Below are positions 58,401-64,000 of a stretch of 64,000 bases of DNA, one piece after another. The translations under genes were made by a program, and so were the position numbers. Positions within the stretch are counted from its first letter, which is position 1. Every line of letters begins with the position of its first letter. Origin of the DNA: Euglena gracilis (lineage: Eukaryota; Euglenida; Euglenophyceae; Euglenales); assembly GCA_039621445.1 (NCBI GenBank), contig CP154954.1, positions 6,459,425 through 6,523,424 of the forward strand, in the 5' to 3' direction. The notes beneath the pieces were generated by a model, which ran no database searches, was not told the origin of the DNA, and saw only the letters and a list, made by a program, of their open reading frames with translations.

Positions 58401-59329
58401 GCCTCACCCGGAGGTGCGCACTTCCGGGGAAAAAAACTGGCGAGGGAGGAGCAAATATTATTCTTTTTTGGGGGGAGACGACCCGAGGATGGAAACACAA
58501 AAAAAACCACTTGCTTGAGATATGAACTCAGGCGGCCAAACTCACACAGAAAGATTTTTCCTTGATTCTTTTCCTTCTTTGAAAGCTATGGTTCCTGACT
58601 TTTCATGTGTGTTTGATTGGGGGGGGGGTTCCCACAAAAAATATGTGGAAAACATGGGTGAAATGCGCTTGAGGGAAAAGAGCCTTGAAGAAAATGCATT
58701 TGCATGCAACAAACCCAAACCATAATCCTTTTTATTTTATAATTCTACCTGCGGGGAAATCCCAATGTGAAAGGGTCTGTCCATCCCTTGGGGGGAGAGG
58801 GCATTGGTGTGCCTTTGGGGGGGGGGGGACAGCGCAGGCATACAAAAAATCAGCAAACAAATTAGGGTCCCCAGGAGGCCGAACCAGCAAAAATGTGCAT
58901 CCTCAGCTCTCTTGCTGAAACTTGGGGAGGAGGTGACTAACATAAACTCCTGTTGGGAGACACACACATGCATGCACGCAGGCACGCACGCGCACACATG
59001 CACATACAGCAGGGACTAATGACACACAGAGTGACGCATTTGCAATTGCGCTTTCAAAAAAACATCAGACCTGCTTATTTGTCACTTTATCAACAATCTC
59101 ATCACTTTCCGGATCTCTTTCTGGCATGCAGTTAGCCTCGGTGTTGTCACCATCAACTGCAGAACGAAACAATAAAAATGCAGAAAAAAACATTTTCTGA
59201 GACAACCTGAAAGCTCATAGGCACATGATGAACTCCAGACAGAGTTTATATAAAGCCAGGATTGAAGTCCAACCCCAACCCATCAGCAAAATGGCCTCCA
59301 CATTTGGCCTGGAAGCTCCAGGTCAGGCT

Positions 59330-59395
59330 TCTTTTTAAGACCCCCGGGGGGGAGGGGGTCCCCCCACCCACCCAGGGTGGCGCCGGGCCCCACCC

Positions 59396-59428
<33 letters not shown>

Positions 59429-59600
59429 CGGGGACCCCCCAAAATCGGGCCCGTTAAAGGCAATTTCCAAAAATTTTCGGCGCTTCGCGCCGAAAAGGTA
59501 TACCCAGCGCCTCCGGCGCGGGACCCCCCCCCCCCCCCCAGGGGGGGGCGGGCCCGGACCAACCCACCCCCCCCCCGGGGGGGGGGTCTGCTGACTTAAA
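59330..59600. repeat. G/C-run foldback with CGGCGCTTCGCGCCG hairpin
   Basis: Opposed poly-G and poly-C runs flank TTTTCGGCGCTTCGCGCCGAA and GCGCCTCCGGCGC. The hairpin core resembles those at 5418 (in foldback copy 1) and 58141. Confidence 0.6.
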
Positions 59601-60489
59601 AAGAAGCCTGCTCCAGGTGCAAAAAAATGCCCCCAAAATGGCAAAATAAAACGTGATGTTGGGATTCCTGCTGACAAATTTATGAGGAAAGCAGGATTCG
59701 GAGAACGGAGGGACGCACACCCGGGGACAAATCAGTGCTCGACTGCAGCCCATCAGGGATGCCCTTGAACCATTTCCGGGCGGACACCAGCCACGCCACC
59801 CATGAGCCGAGCAGGATCGCTCCAAGCATCACCGGGGAGTAGTTGGGGGGCAAGCATTTCCTGCTCCTGGCTTCACAGGCCAGTCCTGGCGCAATCCAAT
59901 TTGTAAACTTTAATTTTTTCCGTAATTAAATCTATTTAAATTTAAAATTGTAAATGTAAATTTTTCCTTTTTTGAGTGGAATATTAATTCTTAATTAATA
60001 TTATTAATTAATATTAATATTAATATTAATTAATTAATAATGATTCCAAAAAGTGCTGGACGATGCCCGTCAATCTCCAAAATGAAAGGTGAGCAGATGC
60101 TGATCTTTTTTGTGAAAATCCCGAAGAGACACCATTTCAGGGCAAGAGGGTGGACACTCTTGGGAATGCTTGGAATTTCTATGACATACCAAAAAACAGA
60201 AAGTTGTTTTTGGGAGTGCAAAAATGCTTGTATTGCAAACACTGGGCGACAAGACAAATATGATGAAACACAGCAATTGCAAACCACAACTTCTCCCCAT
60301 TGATTTGTACAGTTGTTAAATTGAATCTTTTCCCCTGAACTTTCAAAGGTGTGGCTCAGGGCGTTGCTTAACGACCCCCCCCCCCCCAGGTCCAGCTCAG
60401 AGGCTGGAAAATCTGGGCTGGCTGGAAAAGGCTGCTGACTGACCCAGGGAGGGGGAAACCCCCGACTGGAGCTGGCCCAACCCGGGGTC

Positions 60490-60780
60490 GAACCAGGTTG
60501 CAAAAAAATCGAAATTTGCAAAAATGTCAAAAAAACCGCCAATGATGCAAAAAAAAAATAGATTTGTTGACCCCAAAATTTGCCTGGCCCACCCTTTCCC
60601 GACCCATTTTCGTCCATTTTTGGCCCCCGAAAGCGAAAAATCCGTTTACCGTCCAGCCGCCCTTCAGGCAGCTGGAAATAAATAAATATCGTTGATGGGG
60701 GGAGGGGGTCCGGGGCTGGAAAAAGGCTGCTGGCTGGCTGGACCCCCTCGCGGGGTGGGTGAAATTTTCTTAAGCAACCC
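60490..60780. repeat. Dispersed repeat family R1, copy 3
   Basis: TTGACCCCAAAATTTGCC, CCGACCCATTTTCGTCCATT, AATCCGTTTACCGTCCAGCC, TTGATGGGGGGAGGGGGTC, GGAAAAAGGCTGCTGGCTGG and AATTTTCTTAAGC. A partial fourth copy is visible near 61795-61860. Confidence 0.75.
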
Positions 60781-62019
60781 CCTGGTGTGGCTTTCTGTGA
60801 AAGACACAAAAAAGTTTGTTTTTTTTGTCGGCATATTTGATTCCAAGCCCTCTGATCCCATCCCTTTTCACTTTCTTTGTTCAAATGGTCCACTATCCAC
60901 TGGTATGCATCTGGGTTTTTTCGCCCGAAGTCCCCACCTGAGGGGGGGGGGTATTTATTTGGGGAGGGGGTTATTTCTTCAAACATTTTGAAATTTTCTT
61001 CGAAAATATTTAAAACCAAAACAAATACCAAAAAACACCCTTTTTTGGACATATTTTTTTTCACTTTTCACAAAAAAAGCTGACATTTTTTGTGGCCAGA
61101 TGGTCCACAAAACCCCATTTTTTTTGTCATTTGATGCCGTGAATACTGATTTTCAACCACATTTGTTGGAGCGAAAATCGAGATCTGAGACCCGAAATTA
61201 GGGGGGGGGGGTATTTTTTTGGTTGAAATCGTAAGGGGAGGTATCATTTGGGGGGGGGGGGCATTATTTGGGGGGAATTATCTGGGGGAGGGATCACATT
61301 GACATCATCGACATCATCGAGCCGAGAAGGGGGGAGAAGACATTATGTGGTGGGAAGAGTAGATGATAAATCAGCACAAATGCCTGGTTGAGTGAATCCC
61401 CTGTTATGGGGGTCGCTTGGGGCAAGCACATCACCACGAGCATGAACAACGACCACGCCACAGATATCACCCCCATGGGAACACCCCATCTTCCAGAGGC
61501 AGGAGTTGAACAGCTGAAAAGCACAGAAGAGGGGAACCAGCCAGACCAGTGACTGACCCCTCCGGTCAAGTGCCGGGGGGGGGGGATACGGAACAAGGCA
61601 CCTCATTCGGCAAAAAAAAAAAAATGCAAATCATGCAAAAAAAACGCAAAACTTCAAAAATTTGAATCATGCAACTTATGCAACTTGCATATCCCCCGAC
61701 CGAAAATTTTTTACCAAAACTCGGGACATTTCTATTTTAGAACCCAGCAAAGCGGAAAACTATGTTGACATTCAACCGCTGGCAGGAAATAAAATTTGTC
61801 AATGGGGGTCCAGAGGGGGGGAAAACCTGCAGGCTGGCTGGACCCCCCCGCGCTGACCCCCCTCCGAGGCTCTGGAAATATGCCACTAAATACTTGGTGT
61901 ATGGCCATTTGGAGGGGAACGGCACAAAGGCCAGCCCCACCGCTTCCCAAGCCATCCACACCCTTCTCACCTGAAATTGGAGTGCTACGCTCTCGGATCT
62001 ACCGCAAAAATGGAATCCT

Positions 62020-62215
62020 GCCGAGGAGGTTACCTGCCGGAGGCTCCAGGGAGGCTCAGGTAACCAGCCTCCAGGGAGGCTCCGCTCCAGGGAGCCTCCA
62101 GGGAGGCTCCAAGGAGGCTCCAGGGAGGCTTAGGTACTAAAATACTTAGTACTTAGGTACGTAGGTAACCAGCCCCCCTGGAGCCTCCCCGGAGGGAGGC
62201 TCCAAGGAGGCTCAG
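62020..62215. repeat. GGAGGCTCCA tandem repeats
   Basis: Multiple GGGAGGCTCCA/AGGAGGCTCCA units in direct and inverted orientation, with a GGTACTAAAATACTTAGTAC hairpin-like block and a repeated CAGGTAACCAGC motif at 62056 and 62214. Confidence 0.8.
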
Positions 62216-62524
62216 GTAACCAGCTTTGTACACAGGCCGACAATAGGACAGGTGGAGTGCAGTGATGCAATGCGTGGTGCTGCAGACTCGGAATGCATGA
62301 ATCAGCAGTTGCTCACCAGGGGGGGAGGGGAGCGGGGGAAGGGGGGGGGCGGCCTGCCCCGCTCCCCAATAACAAAATCATTTGTATGGACAAATTTTGG
62401 CCAACAACGCGTCAGCTGTCGACGGGTAAACGGTGTGATGCAACTGCAGCAGACTTCGCCTTTCATGTCATGTAACCGAAAAATTGGCGGACGGTGCATA
62501 TGCTTTCATCATATACATCCTGTG

Positions 62525-62875
62525 TTAATGCTTTGAATGAAATGAACACCCACAGAGAGCAACTCCTCCGACCGCGATTTCGACAGTGGATATGGACTCC
62601 GCTGAAGGAGACCTCTTGACGGGGCGCTTCTGCTTACGCTTCTTCCGGTCACTCTTGGGAGGGGGGATGGGTGGCTGTTCCTGCACACTGTCAGTGTGTT
62701 GAGCTGGTGGTTGTATCACGTCCTGTGACACCAAATCCCGCAGCCTTCGGCGCTTCCGGAGGGGAGGTATTGGGGTGTTGTCTGTTGGGGTTGCAAACAC
62801 TGGCTGGGGGGACATGTCAAACTCCACCGACGCAAGTGGCACGCAATTGTCCAGGAGACTGCACCGTTGAGTTTC
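62525..62875 (-). CDS. Terminal exon of the minus-strand gene (basic tail)
   Basis: Acceptor TCTTCCGGTCACAG at 62876, phase 0. It encodes ETQRCSLLDNCVPLASVEFD, a Pro-rich stretch and clustered Lys/Arg, to TAA at 62525-62527. Confidence 0.5.
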   Translation of the reverse strand, partial: ETQRCSLLDNCVPLASVEFDMSPQPVFATPTDNTPIPPLRKRRRLRDLVSQDVIQPPAQHTDSVQEQPPIPPPKSDRKKRKQKRPVKRSPSAESISTVEIAVGGVALCGCSFHSKH

Positions 62876-63838
62876 CTGTGACCGGAAGAAGATAAGGGTG
62901 TGTATAGCGTATATAGGTGTGAGGTATTAGTTTGGCAGGGACACAATGGATTCAGAGCCATCAGTCCCCTCGGAGTCCGCGTCTTCGGCCGTGGTCTCCT
63001 CCCAGGTCAATTGGCTGAAATTAACCGGCAGGGCTTCTGTGGTTGTTCCTTTCTGCAGAGCTGTACGATGCATGTCCTTCAGCAGAGCCCTCAGCACACG
63101 GGTCACCCATGCTGCAGTGCGGGCGTTTCCCAGCTTGGAAATGGCGATCCAGCGTGGAACGTTCCGGAATCTCCCCATGACAATGTTGGCAAAATTGACC
63201 AGACTTCACCCCGTACCATGCGGAGACGTTGCACCTGTTGTGGTTCAGGGCCTCATGTGTCCATGGCAGCCGGAGTCATTGTTGGGAACTCCAAGATGGA
63301 GTATTCCACGAGCGCGCGATCAGGTCCAACCACATGGTGTTTATGTCCAAGTCCTTCCGACCCGTCAGTCCATGATGCTCGCGCAGTTGCGCATGGAAGG
63401 ACTCACAGATGTTTGTCCCTGGGGAGTGGTCTGCAGGAGTTTGACGAAGGGCCACCACGGCTCCCAAATAATCAGCACTGGCATCGCAATAGAAGGTCCA
63501 GACGTTCTTGATGTGCTCAGGCTACAGCAGACCAGTGTGTGTTTCATGGACCATCTGATGACGCACGTCCAGGTGCAGGGTGGTGTCGAGGTCCAAGGCG
63601 GTTCCCATTTTTTGAAACATGGATAAGAAACCCTTCAACGTGTCGCCACAGGTGGCCATTGTTGCTGGTGATATAGCCACAAACACCACAACAATTTCAC
63701 TGGCCCACACCGACAATGGCACCCCGATTGTGCTATGTCTTGAGGCGAGGCAACGTCTGCCCCAACCACCCTTTCCGCAGCACACACCTGTCCGTCGGCC
63801 ATCCGAACCCGCTTGGCAGCAGGCGCCTCAGTGGCCAT
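62525..63838 (-). CDS. Minus-strand spliced gene, transposase-like segment with basic tail (exons partly resolved)
   Basis: Three exons join in phase: 63521-63310, 63203-62945 and 62875-62525 (introns of 106 and 69 bp, both GT-AG). The first holds PEHIKNVWTFYCDASADYLG and GTNICESFHAQLREHHGL, a 'TNxxES-hxxLR' pattern like the end of MULE-type transposase domains. The second holds WIAISKLGNARTAAWVTRVL and a Glu-rich end (WEETTAEDADSEGTDG). The last has LRKRRRLRDL and KSDRKKRKQKRPVKRSPS, likely nuclear-localisation signals, ending TAA. A candidate first exon (63838-63788, MATEAPAAKRVRMADGQ) ends at CAG|GTGTGT in phase 0. The region 63787-63522 is open in the same frame (GFLSMFQKMGTALDLDTTLH) but its junctions are unsure. 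Transposase kinship is inferred from one motif. Confidence 0.45.
62945..63203 (-). CDS. Exon of the minus-strand gene (helical and acidic)
   Basis: Acceptor GGGGTGAAG, donor ATCCATT|GTGTCC. Reads LVNFANIVMGRFRNVPRWIA, VLRALLKDMHRTALQKG, then an acidic end. The frame has an upstream TGA that the chosen acceptor removes. Confidence 0.45.
63310..63521 (-). CDS. Exon of the minus-strand gene (TNxxES motif)
   Basis: Acceptor GGTCTGCTGTAG, donor CGCTC|GTGGAA. 212 nt, starting in phase 0 and ending two bases into a Ser codon. Confidence 0.45.
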
Positions 63839-64000
63839 TGCAAGACAAAAGAAGCTGCGAAAGAGGATGCGCACAATGCAACCGACACGTGATTTGTGTG
63901 TGTAAGCATATAAATACATGAATGATGACATGAATGCGATGTTTTCAAACGGAAAGCACTGCCACAGGGACGGACTTCTCCAGAAATGCGCAAAACTGTC

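Larger units (their letters stand above)
52100..62524. other. About 10 kb of repeat-rich DNA with no supported protein gene
   Basis: G-runs, C-runs, A-runs and dispersed repeats dominate (listed separately). A short coding-like stretch at 52437-52580 (MASMEKCGPDVSLNDAVAQK) has no supporting splice sites. The 344-codon minus-strand frame at 60030-61064 crosses a dispersed repeat and I do not consider it a gene. A/T-rich ATTAATATTAAT sequence occupies 59985-60040. Confidence 0.5.

Noticed and set aside
60030-61064. 344-codon minus-strand frame
   Set aside because: It runs through dispersed repeat R1 and homopolymer tracts, has no recognisable domain and its composition follows the repeat.
62946-63626. 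226-codon plus-strand frame
   Set aside because: It is the opposite strand of the minus-strand gene, whose exon junctions and basic tail fit better.

Overview
The window looks like nuclear DNA of a unicellular eukaryote, most likely an alga or other protist. Three things point there: a many-exon gene with GT-AG introns full of microsatellites and poly-G/poly-C runs, two very large Ty3/gypsy retrotransposons with chromodomain integrases, and wide stretches of dispersed low-complexity repeats. I cannot name the species. There are no operons, Shine-Dalgarno sites, CRISPR arrays, tRNA or rRNA genes that I can support.

Region 1 (about 0.4-10.6 kb, + strand): ten short GC-rich exons, separated by repeat-packed introns, together spell a choice-of-anchor A domain, an extracellular beta-rich domain best known from bacterial surface proteins. 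The last exon adds one hydrophobic helix and an arginine-rich tail. Most intron phases agree. The introns carry (CA)n/(TG)n, (ATT)n, an 11-bp GGTAAGGGGTG minisatellite, GCCGACCGCA satellites, TTTTGGCC arrays in opposite orientations and a foldback element. A possible antisense exon sits in one intron.

Region 2 (10.6-15.7 kb): no supported gene. It holds a second foldback element, a 0.5-kb AT-rich island and a CCATTTTAGG array.

Region 3 (15.7-49.6 kb): two related Ty3/gypsy chromoviruses lie head to head. Element A (- strand, 15742-32787, 17.0 kb) and element B (+ strand, 33022-49592, 16.6 kb) each have TGT...ACA LTRs about 98-99% identical within the element. Each has a primer-binding site matching initiator tRNA-Met, a purine tract before the 3' LTR, a very large Gag (coiled coil, capsid, two CCHC knuckles around an RS-rich linker), and protease, RT, RNase H, integrase and chromodomain. 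Downstream of integrase both carry three more long reading frames (here ORF-A, ORF-B, ORF-C). These are conserved between the two diverged elements and have paired-cysteine, zinc-site-like clusters in B and C. I recognise no known family for them; they are the strongest candidate for an undescribed system. Both copies carry stop codons and frameshifts.

Region 4 (49.6-64 kb): repeat-rich and gene-poor. It holds a fragment of a non-LTR retrotransposon C-terminus (zinc finger plus restriction-like endonuclease), three copies of one dispersed repeat, several copies of a GGCGCC-core foldback-like repeat, and at the right end a minus-strand gene (62.5-63.8 kb) whose short phase-compatible introns join a transposase-like segment to a basic, nuclear-localisation-like tail.
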